Below, one piece after another: positions 36,734 through 48,707 of a DNA stretch of 64,000 nucleotides. Numbering within the stretch: position 1 is the stretch's first letter; the number at the start of each line of letters is the position of its first letter. Made by a program: the position numbers and the translations under genes. Below the pieces are notes generated by a model. That model did no database searches. It had not been told where the DNA came from and was given only the letters and a program-made list of their open reading frames with translations. Location of the stretch: assembly GCA_946122785.1 (NCBI GenBank), contig CAMGYJ010000005.1, positions 66,786,200-66,850,199 of the forward strand, read 5' to 3'. The DNA comes from Linum tenue (taxonomy: Eukaryota > Streptophyta > Magnoliopsida > Malpighiales > Linaceae).

Positions 36734-39700
36734 GGATGAGAATTCAAGCTAGCTCGATCTACCACCATTGATTCCATATGTGTCGCAAGGGATCAAGTCC
36801 CGCAAAGGATTGACGTGCTATACTATATAAACCTAGATAGGGGGCAAAAGGATGAGATGCAGTAGTGTTGGTTCGTAGATGCTGAAGTTTCATTCATAAT
36901 CATAATATAGACATGCAAATGTGGGTGTGATTATTTTGACTTTTTGAGTGTTATGTTCTGTGTCTGATGTATAATATCTAGACAAAGAAGATTCTATTGG
37001 TTAAATCCTAGCTCTTGTAACTATGTGTTTTTCCTTTGCTATGAGTGGTAGAACGCCCTTGTTTTTTTTTTAACGGTTGGTGCTAGAGTTGTTCCAAAAT
37101 TTTCAGATTATGATTTCATTATATTTGATTGATTTTTCATTCCACTTCTTTTGTTATTCTAGCTTCCATATTTTCTGCTTCAACCCAAGTGAGAAATCTG
37201 TGGTTATTTGCTAGTATAATTCTAAGGAAAAATATGTAATTAGTGTAGTTGGATTAAAGGTAGGACGAGAGTGTCTTTGCCTCTTTCTTAACTAGGTCAA
37301 GAAACTATTTGTACTAATAGGATGGTTATATATGTTATCCACGATTTTTTTTTTTTATAATTAACATATTAGAAACTAGTTTGCTGTAGACGAGAAATTG
37401 CGGGCAACACTGTATGAATTGAGATAGGACAAGAATCAGAATTGAAAATCGGTTAATTTGATCGTCATACTACATGGTCATCGAAGGTCAGCTTGAACAT
37501 TCGGCCATGGTGGCACTACACTATCATTTCTTCCATTGTCTCGTGTTTTTTGCCGCCTAGCAAAACACAATGAAAACCAGGTTGGATCACTCGTAATGTT
37601 GGTTTTGACTCTCGATCTTCCCAACAAGCGGGTTAGAATCTTTGACACTTTTTTGAAACCTCTCTTAATATTGGAAATGAAATGAATGGATCGTAACCTT
37701 GTCAAATGTAGTATTCTCTATGGTAAAAAAAAAGAACAAAAAATCGAATTCAAACAAAACGTTCCGCCATTTCATCAATTCCGCACTGACCTTAATCATG
37801 AGCCTAACAACGGCTGGGTAGCTCAGAATGATCAAACTACCAATTGTATGCAAAATTTACAATCTCTACATGTGCCAACTCTAAGTCAGCCGTCTCCGAA
37901 TCAATCGTGGAATGTAGGAACTATAAAGTCCAACCATTTTCCTCCACATAGTCGTAATTGCTAGTGGGTCAAAGTCGCCAACATAAAAAAATGGACCCTT
38001 CCTACACTTGGAACATGGAAGGGCCTTTGTTGGATACATAGTGATGTATCGACGATTGGGCCCAGAAGACAACAAACAAGACGGCCCATATATATTGATG
38101 GTTCGCCACCTTTGCTGGCATATGTTCTCATGGTGCAACATATGATCGCAAATGTCAGTCACAACTCACATGTGGAATTAATTGCGGACATCTTGTCTGT
38201 GGTTTAAGTAAATGGCTCTGTCAGCTTTGCCACGGCCGAAGAATCCCCCATAAAACCTCAAAATCATCAAAACATATGCGTAATTGTGTTAAACTCTTAA
38301 CGAGTAAATCGTTTTTTAATCATGATTAGCGCGTAATGTTCATGTCGGTTGTCCAAAGATGATATTTCTACACCTACATATTGACCTCTATGACTATAAG
38401 CAATGCTTATTTTTCTATTAAGTGGAGTAATAATAATAAGGCATTCATACTTCAAATGCCAAGTATGTGGAGGTAAATGAATTATCAATCCATTTGTTTA
38501 TAAAATTCGCAAGTAACTTATGATTATTCTTAGACTATATTTTTGAAGTTAAGAGACCATCCCGCCTGTAAGAAAATGATGTTATAAGATTTATATTGAG
38601 ACATTTTCCTGATCAGACAAGTTGTCGAGAACAACTAGTTCTAAAGTGGTATTAGAGTATCTTGGACGAATCATGTTCCAATTCTCATGAATTCATCATT
38701 AATAGTAATCGTGGAATGAAGAAGGTAGTATAGCGAGCCTATATAAACTTCAACCTCCTAGACTGTTTTTGATCATGTTGAACAATTCAACTTGTTGAGA
38801 TCAAGTAGTTCTTAACATCACTTATGAGTAACTCAATCAAGTTTAAGCAAAATGTTAAGTAAAGATGATTTAGCTCTCTTATACTAAATTCGCACAAATA
38901 AATTTAATTTGTCACAAAAACACCGAAAATCGTAATCCAAAACACCGAAAATCATATATTAAACATGTACCGATTCCTTTTACTAAACATTATGATATAT
39001 AAATGACCTCCACCATGTTAGACCAAATGAGTTTGAGACAAAAGCCAAAAAGCAACTAATTCCCTAACTTCTTAATCCATTTATACGATTCTCATCTTAA
39101 TCATGAATTAGCTTTTGCCGCGTCCTTCCACCATAGACACCATTGATATCCTCTTCCCCACTACAATATACAAACAAGGCCCCAAAGACGCATCCCAAAA
39201 AGCAAAATTCAACGTCAAAACCAAACCCTACCCTAAAGCCAAAAATCTTCTTCTAAAATACCAAAGAAAGAAGCCACCACCAGCTCCAGATCCCCAAAGA
39301 GCGGCCCACTGAACAAGACAATCAAACCCAATTCCTTAATCACACCATTAAATTCACAATCAATATCCAAGTGGTCGCTTGAGATTCCTTCCATTCCCCA
39401 TTAATTACAGTAGCCGACTGCCAGCATTAGTGTCTTAATGACTAACAAGATTCAACCATTTCGTAATCAATTCTTTGCTTTCTTCTTCTTCTCATGATAA
39501 TAATCCATTTTAATTTTCAATCACTACCATAGTCCACAAGGTCCCATTCACACCAGCTTGCTCCCTCTCCTTCACAGAGCGGCCCACCTACTTCATTCTG
39601 TACACAAACAACGCTTTCTTTTCAATCAGTGTCTCAGTTCTGCAACACGCCCACTTTCTGTCTCTTTTGCCTTCCCCTCCCTTCCATTTTCTTGGCAGAA

Positions 39701-39760
39701 ATTTCTGTCTCAAGAGAAGACAGAGGTTGAAGAAAAGGAAGGGGGGAAAAACAGAGTAAA
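36734..39760. other. Intergenic, no gene recognised
   Basis: AT-rich. The first few hundred bases are probably the 3' untranslated region of the bHLH95-like gene, and the last 150-200 bases (pyrimidine-rich, ending in a purine-rich leader) the 5' untranslated region of the RLCK gene. Short open frames such as 39115-39312 show no domain or splice partners. Confidence 0.5.
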
Positions 39761-41945
39761 ATGTCGAGCGGTTCGTTTCTGAACAATGAGCTATCGAAGA
39801 AGACTTCAATCTTCGGTTTGCGATTGTGGGTCGTGGTGGGTATCTGCGTGGGAGCCGCCATAGTTGTTTTCCTCTTCCTAATCTCGCTCTGGTTCACATC
39901 AAAGCGCAACAGAAGAACCAACAACGCTAATACTAGTAGTAATGGTCTCCCTTCCTCTGTTTCTCAATTTAAGTCCTCACCCATCAACAACCAGATTATC
40001 CCAAATGTCTCCAAGGAGATAACCGAGATCCGGGTCGACCCGGCCCCTTCTCCTCATGCTCCTCCTCCCGGGTTGAATCCGAAGCCCGACCCGGATCCAA
40101 ACCCGGTTCCGTATCAGCAACAGCAGCAGGGCTCTGTTTCCTCTGACTCCCGCAACAGAATTCAGTTCGAGATTGGGAAGGACCACCGGATTTCTTACGG
40201 GTCGGGTCACGGGAGCGGGGAGACGCGGTCGGGTCCCCGGTCCGGCGACCAGGGTGCGATGACGGTGCCGGAGGTTTCACATTTGGGTTGGGGACATTGG
40301 TATACTCTGAGGGAGCTGGAGTTGTCTACTAATGAATTTGCCGACGAGAATGTGATTGGGGAAGGTGGGTATGGGATTGTTTACCGTGGAGTTTTTGAAG
40401 ATAAAACCACTGTCGCAGTCAAGAATCTGCTCAACAACAGGTAAAGTTGGGAACTTTAGTGCAAATCAGGAGTGCCCTTTTCATCTGCATGCAGAAGGAG
40501 GAGGGGATTGTCTGGTTTAAGTTTTTCCTACCTTGTTTTTTTGTTCTGGATGCTTAAAGTTTGTGGCTTTTTGGGTGTTCCTTTAGGGGTCAAGCCGAGA
40601 AGGAGTTTAAAGTTGAAGTGGAAGCAATTGGAAGGGTGCGGCATAAGAATTTGGTGAGGTTGCTAGGTTATTGTGCTGAAGGTGCTCATAGGTAAGTCAA
40701 TGAACTCTCAATTTCATGGCTGAAAATCAGGATTCTGTCTTAAGGTGATCAATGGGGGTGTTCTCTTCTTTTGGTGTTTGTTTAGGATGCTTGTTTATGA
40801 GTATGTTGATAATGGCAACTTGGAGCAATGGCTTCATGGTGATGTTGGCCCTTGCAGCCCTCTCACATGGGAGATTCGCATGAATATAATCACTGGGACT
40901 GCCAAAGGGTAAATAAAATTGACTGATTTTCAACATGATGTTTCTCTTTTCTAGTCAAATTCTAAGAACTTTGTGTACCCTAGGCTAACATACTTGCACG
41001 AGGGGCTCGAGCCAAAGGTGGTTCATCGCGATATAAAATCTAGCAACATTTTGCTCGATAAGCAGTGGAATCCGAAAGTTTCCGACTTCGGTTTGGCAAA
41101 GCTTCTGGGATCTGAGAGCAGTTATGTGACGACTCGAGTAATGGGGACATTCGGGTTAGTATAGTGCATCCTCGCTGTTCTCTTGCTCTGCAACTTCCTT
41201 TTGTCCTCTCCATTGTGGGTTAGCGTGATCAGGTTTATGTTGTTCTCCCCCAGGTATGTGGCTCCGGAGTATGCTAGTACAGGGATGTTGAACGAGAGAA
41301 GCGATGTGTACAGTTTCGGAATCCTTCTCATGGAAGTCATATCTGGAAGGAACCCGGTTGATTACAGTCGCCCGCCAGGAGAGGTTAATTAGTTTTTCAT
41401 TCAACTAGATTTGATTGATTGTTGCTGTAAATGGCATTAACTAGGGGGATTAATGTGTTTCAGGTGAACCTCGTTGAGTGGCTTAAAACGATGGTGACGA
41501 ATAGGAATGCAGAGGGCGTCCTGGATCCTAGATTGCCAGAGAAGCCGTCTTCAAGAGCATTGAAGCGCGCCCTTTTAGTAGCTCTAAGGTGTGTGGATCC
41601 AAATGCTCAGAAAAGGCCGAAGATCGGGCATGTGATCCATATGCTGGAAGCTGATGAATTCCCATTCCGAGATGTAAGCATGTAGATTTCTGTCAAGAAC
41701 CAAAGATGCAAAAATTACTTGGAAAAGTAGGATTTGGTAGAGTACAGTACTCATAATGTAACAGTCTAACCCAAGGCATGTCTCTAATTCAGGATCGTCG
41801 AACTGGAAAGGATCAAAGCCGCCCCAATCGAGACAGTTTCAGAACAGATAGGCAGGTGATGGAGTCAGGTGACAGCAGTGGATACGAGAGTGGAGCTCAA
41901 ACAAACAGATCTTTATCGAAAAAACCAGAACTCGATGATCGGTAA
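39761..41945 (+). CDS. Membrane-anchored receptor-like cytoplasmic kinase (At1g01540/At4g02630 group)
   Basis: Seven exons with GT-AG introns: 39761-40440, 40587-40691, 40786-40908, 40984-41154, 41254-41383, 41464-41673 and 41793-41945; 523 residues. The N-terminus ([20 protein letters not shown]...) gives one transmembrane helix at about residues 22-46 with almost no ectodomain, then a Pro/Ser-rich linker. The Ser/Thr kinase domain starts after [16 protein letters not shown]: glycine loop GEGGYG (200-205), Lys221 (VAVK), HRDIKSSN with Asp319, DFG Asp337 and APE at 363-365. All catalytic residues are present, so it should be active. The [13 protein letters not shown] and [20 protein letters not shown] blocks place it with the Arabidopsis At1g01540/At4g02630 kinases, a plasma membrane family of mostly unknown substrate. 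No defects seen. Confidence 0.96.
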
Positions 41946-42588
41946 GGATGTTTGTGGAGAACCCAGGTTCCGAGTTGTGTATCATCTTGTATGTGTTTGA
42001 TTCTTCATTCATTCAGAGGCTCTGCTGTGATGCCAATGGGCAATGGCTGATTTGGGCCGCAGCATATGCAGAAAAAGTCCCCCGAATCCCCATTTGTGCT
42101 GTGGTAATCCTGACTGTGTTAGGATTAGATGGTGAATGGGGGCAAATCATGTATGTAGAGTATGTAGTCGTGCGTGTGTGTATGTAGAGGCTGCAACAGA
42201 AATTTTGTTTATTGTAATAGGAGCAGAGGAATCTTTTTGAGTCACATGTTTATGCCACGGAAGGTTTTTAGAGAAGCAAGCAGCTTTTGGACATTAAAGA
42301 CCGTGAATTTGGGGAGGAATCTTCTACTGTCCTCTGCATCTTCTACTGTCGGATTCTGTCAGTGTAAAGGTTAAAACCGAGGACGAGAAAGGAAGCTTCA
42401 GCTACTGGGTAATGCAGGTAGCTTGCTGCCGGTGCGGGTCCTTGTCAGTTTTATGGTTTTTGTAATGACACGTGATGCCGTGGTTATATGTCTCGCCGAC
42501 AAACCGTGGGTTAAACTATTGCGCAATTGGGCTACGATCAGGTCACAAAGGAGGTCCATTAGTCATGATCTCAGTCATGGAGTCTCAT
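41946..42588. other. 3' flank of the RLCK gene
   Basis: Probably the 3' untranslated region and a short spacer before the next MULE. Open frames here are short and unrecognised. Confidence 0.5.
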
Positions 42589-42762
42589 TAAATTTTAGGA
42601 TTTTTTTCAGAAATAATACTGATAATTTTTTTTTGTTTTTACAAAAATAGCACCTAATCATGGGAAAATTCCAAAAATAACACCATTTCTCAAAAATCGC
42701 TGGTTGGGGTACGGTTTTCGATCAAAATCGCTTGGCTTAGGGCCGGTTTTGTTGACAGCAGC

Positions 42763-43908
42763 TAGGGATAACAATGGGTAGGGTCAGGTGTGGGTTCACC
42801 CTATACCAATTCCTAACCTGCCGGGTAGAGCCTCCTAAAATACCCGATTAATAACCTCTCCATACCCTACCCATCGGGTAACCACGTGTATTCGGGTAAC
42901 CACGAGTACGAATTCTAAAATATGAACTTATACACATATTTCTCTTTCGTTGGCTGAGCGTCCTGCTCTATGTAGGCGGTTCTTGTGCTAATTGGAAGCT
43001 ATCTATCGAAGACAATGAATTTGGTAAAGAACCATCACAAGTCCTTTCTTACTTTGCTTTACATCTCTAGATGATGATTCGTCTAAACAGAAATTGGAGA
43101 TATTTCATTTTTTATCTTTCCAATTCAAAGTTTATGATGGTATTTAGATTTGAAGAAACTGATGGAGCAATACGTGAAAGGAGACTTTAATGTCCTTCCT
43201 TGGATGATGAAGGAGTGGTTTCTTCGCGTGAAAATGAAGAGTTTGTCAATGAAACAATATGATAAAATGATGACTGATACCGAGTGCCTCAGGCAGCTTA
43301 CGATGGGCGATCTCTATGATTGTTCTGAATCAGAGATAGAGATTGCTGTGAATGGATTTGCTAAAGCCGAGAGAAAATACCATGCAGGTAAACAAAAGTC
43401 TGAACTATATATCTTATTAGTTTTCATTTTTTTTGTTTGTCTTTTAATAATTCGTGGGAAAGAGGGTTTTGATTATATGTAGGTTGGTTTTCTGAGATGA
43501 ATGACTTGAAGAATAAGTACAACCAAGGTGAAAAGGACGCACTTTTTGCCATTAAAAATGATATATACATACTGTTGTCTATTAAAAATTGATAATACTT
43601 GTAACTGTTTTAGCTACAATAATTCACATAAATAAAAACCGAAAACACATAATAATTGTTTTTGCTTCTAAAATCCACACAAATAAAAGCACAATACATC
43701 ATATTTGTTCTTCCTTCTACCCTTTAGTTAGCGGGGTGGGCATTATGGGGTGGGTATTAGCAATTACCATACCCGTACCCTACCCGCATTTTTACAACCA
43801 GGTATTACCCGTACCTGGCCCTTAACCCGTCAAAGCGGGTAATTACCCACGTTGACTGGTTACGATCGGGTAGGGTACTCATGGTTTCGGGTTGGATTGC
43901 CATCCCTA
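42763..43908. mobile_element. hAT element nested in the MULE, carrying apparent host exons
   Basis: A perfect 8-bp duplication ACAGCAGC (42755-42762 and 43909-43916) flanks the ends TAGGGATAACAATGGGTAGG and GATTGCCATCCCTA, the same family as the elements at 38-3276 and 51093-60995. Subterminal zones have the usual CGGGTA/TACCCG words. The middle holds the three-exon fragment at 42960-43592. Confidence 0.93.
42960..43592 (+). pseudogene. Apparent captured gene fragment with two introns
   Basis: Three segments join in one frame through GT-AG introns: about 42960-43023 (ends GAATTTG, donor GTAAAG), 43148-43387 (acceptor TATTTAG, donor GTAAAC) and 43483-43592 (acceptor TATATGTAG, stop TGA at 43590). 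The protein reads GGSCANWKLSIEDNEF, then DLKKLMEQYVKGDFNVLPWM..., then GWFSEMNDLKNKYN. It is Lys- and Met-rich, mostly helical in appearance, and I do not recognise the family. The phase-1 agreement at both junctions argues that this is a real gene piece and not chance. There is no obvious start codon in the first segment, so it is probably partial. The third segment may end earlier at an alternative donor after AACCAAG. Confidence 0.6.
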
Positions 43909-44429
43909 ACAGCAGCGGGTAGGGGCGGTTTGGTTAAAAACGGCTGCCCAACCTAGCAGATTTGGTCCTATTTTTTCCGATTATTCCTAACCTAGGTGGA
44001 AACTTCAAACGAACGTATCTTTGTGTTTGAGTATCTGATCATAGCAATTTTTTTTTTGATTCCGCATAACTTTTCGAGATCTTGTAAGCCGGTCCCACCT
44101 TCGTCCCGAAAAATGTCGTTTGCTACCCTGAACGAGCTTTTTCTGATTTCGTCAAACTTTGGACAACCATAACTTTGTGCTCCAAAATCCGAACGTCATG
44201 ATTTTTTTTTTTCATTTCGCATAACTTTTTCAGGACTAAAATTTTCTTCATTAATATATTAATATATAGGTTTGAGTTACTATTCATTAGTGGCTCTCAC
44301 ACTCCTTCAAGTGCAAGTGGGAAAGTTCCAAGTTATTCTTTTACCCCACTCTCTTACTCTATATCCTATGTGTTCATCTATTGTTTGTTGGGTCTACATC
44401 TATTGTCAATTAGTTCTCTAATGTTAGGT

Positions 44430-45070
44430 TTGTGTGTATTAATTGTCTACTAAGTTTTCATCTATTGTTCATTGGTTTCCCTATTGCAACAATTACCAAT
44501 CTCGAAACACTATCTCTATTCCACCTATGGTTTCCCTATTGCAACAATTACCAATCTCGAAACACTATCGAAGAAACCGTAAGTTGTCATCTTCCACAAA
44601 GGCTTTTATATATTAATTTCCTACTAAGTTTTCATCTATTGTTCATTGGTTTCCCTATTGCAACAATTACCCATCTCGAAACACTATCGACGAAATCATA
44701 AGTTTTCCTCTTCCACCTTTGCCACATCCATACCTATCTATTATGCGCAATCCTTGCATACGCCCAATAATGTACCCATCCACTGTGTTTCAAAACCGCT
44801 ACAGAAAATCCATACCAAATTTGCTTTGTGTTGCCGAATTTGGTATCGCGACTAGGTTGCATATTCTTTAGTATTTTCTTATCTCTCTTTTTCGTTTTGG
44901 TTAAGCATGACAATTAAACTCAAACTCAATTACCCATCTCGAAACACTATCGACGAAATCATAAGTTGTCATCTTCCACATAGGCTTTTACATATTAATT
45001 GTCTACTAAGTTTTCATCTATTGTTCATTGGTTTCCCTATTGCAACAATTACCCAACTCAAACTCATGGG
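44430..45070. repeat. Imperfect direct repeats inside the MULE
   Basis: The block TTCATCTATTGTTCATTGGT followed by TTCCCTATTGCAACAATTACC occurs near 44456, 44632 and 45012, with a partial copy near 44520, each followed by TCTCGAAACACTATCGA-like sequence. The arrangement suggests local duplication after insertion. Confidence 0.8.
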
Positions 45071-45099
45071 TATCCAACATAATTCGTCCAAGTCAAAGA

Positions 45100-45850
45100 G
45101 ACTTTGAACCCGATTTTAGTATTTTTAAATTTCTATTTTTTCCTTTGTTGAGAATGACAATTGAACTCAAACCCATGGTATTGACGAGTTTTGTATTGAG
45201 AGCGAGTTTTATATGCTTTTGTAGTTAATTGGTAGGTTGGGTCGAGTGTGAATTTCTTCAAAACACGGTATTGAAGAGTTTTTATATGGAAAGCGAGTTT
45301 TGTCCGCTTTAATATTTTTTATTCCTCCTTTCCCTTTTGGTTGAGAGTGACAATTAAGCCCGGACCCGCTGCTGACAAATTTTGTATGGAGAGCGAGTTT
45401 TATCTGATTTTAGATAAGACATGTTGAGCCGAGTGTGAATTGTTAAAAACCCAGTTCGAACCAGTCAATGCGAGTGAACTCGGTGTGTAGAGTTTTTGGC
45501 AGGGAGCGAGTTTATCCACTTTAGTGGTGTTTTATTTATCCTTTTCCTTTTGGTTGATAACCAAACCTATGGGTATCCAACCTAGCTAATTCAACCTGAT
45601 CAAAACGAATTGAACCCGATGTTTACAAGTTTTCATACGGGAGTGAGTTTTATTTGCTTTTGTAATTGGCGGGTCGGTTGTGAATTTTTTACAAACTCTG
45701 ATCAAAGAGAGTTTAACATGAAGTTGCCGAATTTTGGGTCATGAGCGAGCTTTATCCACTTTAGTGTTTGTGTTAATTTCTGTTTTTTTTAGAATGAAAT
45801 TGAACCCAAACCAATGGGTATTCAACCTTATTCGACCCGACCAAAGTGAA
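45100..45850. repeat. Degenerate tandem repeats (about 110 bp) inside the MULE
   Basis: Around six copies of a unit containing GAGCGAGTTTTATCCGCTTT-like sequence and TCCTTTTGGTTGAGAATGAC-like sequence occur between about 45100 and 45800. Divergence is high and no coding frame runs through them. Confidence 0.6.
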
Positions 45851-46750
45851 TTGAACTTTCTCAAACCTCCTATTAATCCCGAAAATCAATAAAAAAGGAT
45901 AATCAAGATGAACTTTAAAAAAACAAAGCAAAAAGAAGATAAACTAGAGAGAAGATTAAATATAGAAATCATTTGCTCGATGATCTTTCTCCCTTATTAA
46001 AGTTCATCGATGCGCCGACTATACAGAGTTGTAGATGACAACCTTTTTACTTTCGGTGAAAATTCAAACAATCAATCTTTAAGATATCAAGTTCTCGCTC
46101 AACGCAAAGCGATAGCGAGCGAGCTTATGCTAGTAGACATAATTTCGGAATGTACGTGGATTTGTGAAGAGGGAAGGTAAAGTTATTCCCAAAATTCTGT
46201 ATATCCAAAAATAATTCCTGTTTTGAAAATTCCTTCCTAGTAAAAGTAGTTGTATTTAAAAAGTTATACGAAATGAAATTTTTTTCATGACATTCAGATT
46301 TTGGAGCACAAAGTTATGGTCGTCCAAAGTTTGACGAATCGGAAAAAAGCTCTTTCGGGATAGCAAACGGCATTTTTTCGGGACGAAGGCTGGATCGGCT
46401 TGCAAAACCTCGAAAAGTTATGCGGAATCAAAAAAATTTCGCAACGATCGGATACCCGAACACAAAGATACGTTCGTTTGAAGTTTCCATTTGATTAGGA
46501 ATAATCGAAACAAATAGGACCAAAACCGGTGGGCTGGGCAGCGGTTTTGAACCAAACCGCCCCTACCCGTTGAGGTCAACAAAACCGCACCCAACCCAAG
46601 CAGTTTTGGTCCCAGCGGTTTTCGTGTAAAACGCTTGGTGGGGTGGCTATTTTTTAGAAAGGGTGCTTTTTTTGTAATTTTTCGGATTGATTGCTATTTT
46701 TTTGTAATTTTTTAAACAGTGTTATTTCTTGAAAAAAATCCTAAATTCTA

Positions 46751-47859
46751 ATGGTTCAAACTTAACTAGTTTAATGAAATGTAAGGTGGTAATTACAAAA
46801 TTTATTTATTTAACAATCTACAAGTATATAGATAGCTGAATATTTTTTCTGCACCCCCATTCAAATTTTCCTGCAACGAGAGTGAAAATAGGAAGGGTAT
46901 TTTTGTCTTCACAATGATCTATTTGTTTCTCATTTATTCTTAAAAAAATACACATACTAGGATTTGAACCGTGGTCATTTTCAACTATGATAAGAATCTT
47001 AACCAATCATACTACATAGATTAGTTGTATCATTTGAAATAAAAAACATACGAAGCTAAAATTAAAAAATCACAGAACTTTTCAACGGTTAGTTAAGGTC
47101 GCTAAATCTTCGCTCAGTACTTATTGGTGTTTGGATACTTCGATTTTCATATTTAATTATACTTTAATACTTAATTTAAAATTCTATTTATCTTATAAAT
47201 AGATGATAACTTTAAAATCATAGAACAAATATCATTGGTCCAATATTACATATCGAATTGCAATATCGAATGTGTAGAAGCGATGTTGAACTCCTACATT
47301 AGTATTAGTTTATAGAACTACTATGAGACAATCATATTCATATCTTTCTGCAAACTATATGGGGACGGGTTCTTTGAACGTTTTTAGCTCGGTTAACCGT
47401 TAAGTTGTAAACATCTTCCAAATCCGACAACATGATGGATCCAACAATCATTAGAAGAGGTTGAGTTTAATAGATTGGTTTATTTCATCTTTTTATGTAT
47501 TAGAATGAATTTGTAGAGCAAGGACATGTCTACACATACACTCTACACAATATAAACTATTGGCACGATAAAATTGTCGTCTCATTTCAAATTTCCTATA
47601 ACGAGAGCAAAAGTATGAATGACATTTTTTTATCTTCGCCATTATTTATATGTATTTTGTATAGCAAAATAGACAAGTATTGGGATTTGAAGTTTTGAAC
47701 TAATGTATCTTCAAATACAGACAAAAGTCATGACCATGATTTTCAATTCGAGTATGACTCTGTTGGTCGAACCAATTCTATCTAAACCAGAGTATCTCAG
47801 CAGGTGCCGAAGGCCCAGTTGGTTGTCTACTTAGGAAAAAATTACGAAGCAAAAATTAT
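46751..47859. other. Intergenic DNA with old direct repeats
   Basis: No gene. A block with TCTCATTTCAAATTTCCT and AACGAGAGCAAAAGTA-like sequence occurs near 46850, 47580 and 49000, and a second block (AAATAGATGATAACTTTAAA, ATCATTGGTCCAATATT, ATATGGGGACGGGTTCTTTG) near 47190-47390 recurs near 48790-48930. These look like remnants of one dispersed repeat family. Confidence 0.6.
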
Positions 47860-47862
47860 TAA

Positions 47863-48704
47863 GGGGTCGTTTGCTTCAAGGATTTGGTACAAAAAAACCA
47901 ACTATCAAGGATTTAGGTACAATCCGTTGTTTGCTTGCACCTTTTTTGGAGACCAAATCCGTGGGGCCCACGGATTTTAAGGGTCCAAATCCGTGGACCC
48001 CACGGACTTATGAATCCCACATGTTGATGTGGGATTTGGAATATGGCATAAATCCTTGATGAGATTTTACCCATATACCCTCATGCACTTTTAATATTCC
48101 AAGGTTGCCCTCAAATTTAACTATTATACATTATAATTAACAATAAATGAATAATATAAACGTTCAATTAATGTGCAAACATGAGTTAGATTTTTTATAT
48201 CATTTCTTGTGTTCTAGTTTTCTTTGACCTTTTCATGGAATGTGTAATTCTTTGTTCTCCCGATTCTAATATATGTTGTTATATGTCACTTTTGAAAAGG
48301 AGGACAAAGAATTGGTAATTGATTATGTTACGTTAAAAGTTAAAAACGGAATTTTCTCGTTTATTATTATTGTCCATGTGGCAACATTATGCTTATTAGT
48401 ATGTATTGTCCTAGTTTTGTGTACATATCACAAACATGTCAAACATATAGAAAATAATAGTAAGGTAATTTTGAAGTTTTGTCCTTGTTTTGTGTACATA
48501 TCATAAACATGTCAAACATATAGAAAATGGCAGTAATGTAATTTTTGACTTCAAGTAGTAAATCCCACACCTTTAAATCCATGATAAAAACATCCCAACA
48601 AACAAAGGATTGTTACAAATCCATGATGCCTCAAATCCTTGATAAATCCTTGGGGTTTTAAATTACAAAACCCTCATTTTGAAATCCATGAAGCAAACGA
48701 CCTC
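47863..48704. mobile_element. PIF/Harbinger-type non-autonomous element
   Basis: Inverted ends GGGGTCGTTTGCTTCAAGGA and TCCATGAAGCAAACGACCTC, flanked by a 3-bp TAA duplication (47860-47862 and 48705-48707), as expected for Tourist/Harbinger-type elements. Subterminal repeats of AAATCC(A/T)TGA occur at both ends. Inside, a block of about 70 bp with TTTTGTGTACATATCA is duplicated in tandem (about 48415-48480 and 48485-48550). No transposase is present. Confidence 0.8.
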
Positions 48705-48707
48705 TAA

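Larger units (their letters stand above)
42598..46741. mobile_element. Long-TIR Mutator-like element with a nested hAT
   Basis: Inverted ends begin GGATTTTTTTCA and flank 9-bp duplications that differ at one base: TAAATTTTA (42589-42597) and TAAATTCTA (46742-46750). The arms are long: sequence after the hAT on the left (43917-44240; AAACTTCAAACGAACGTA, GAACGAGCTTTTT) recurs inverted at about 46150-46560. Arm sequence is clearly related to the palindromic MULE at 26308-27626 (same AACCGC/GCGGTT words and the same TTCGTCAAACTTTGG block). The interior carries short tandem duplications and no transposase. It is older than the 26308 copy, judging by arm divergence and the mismatch in the duplication. 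Confidence 0.88.

Noticed and set aside
38647..38658. TGGTATTAGAGT resembles a tRNA-Met primer binding site (Copia type)
   Set aside because: It is degenerate and no LTR pair, PPT or coding region accompanies it.
39115..39312. 65-codon frame upstream of the RLCK gene
   Set aside because: No homology, no splice partners and no conserved context; probably chance in AT/CA-rich sequence.
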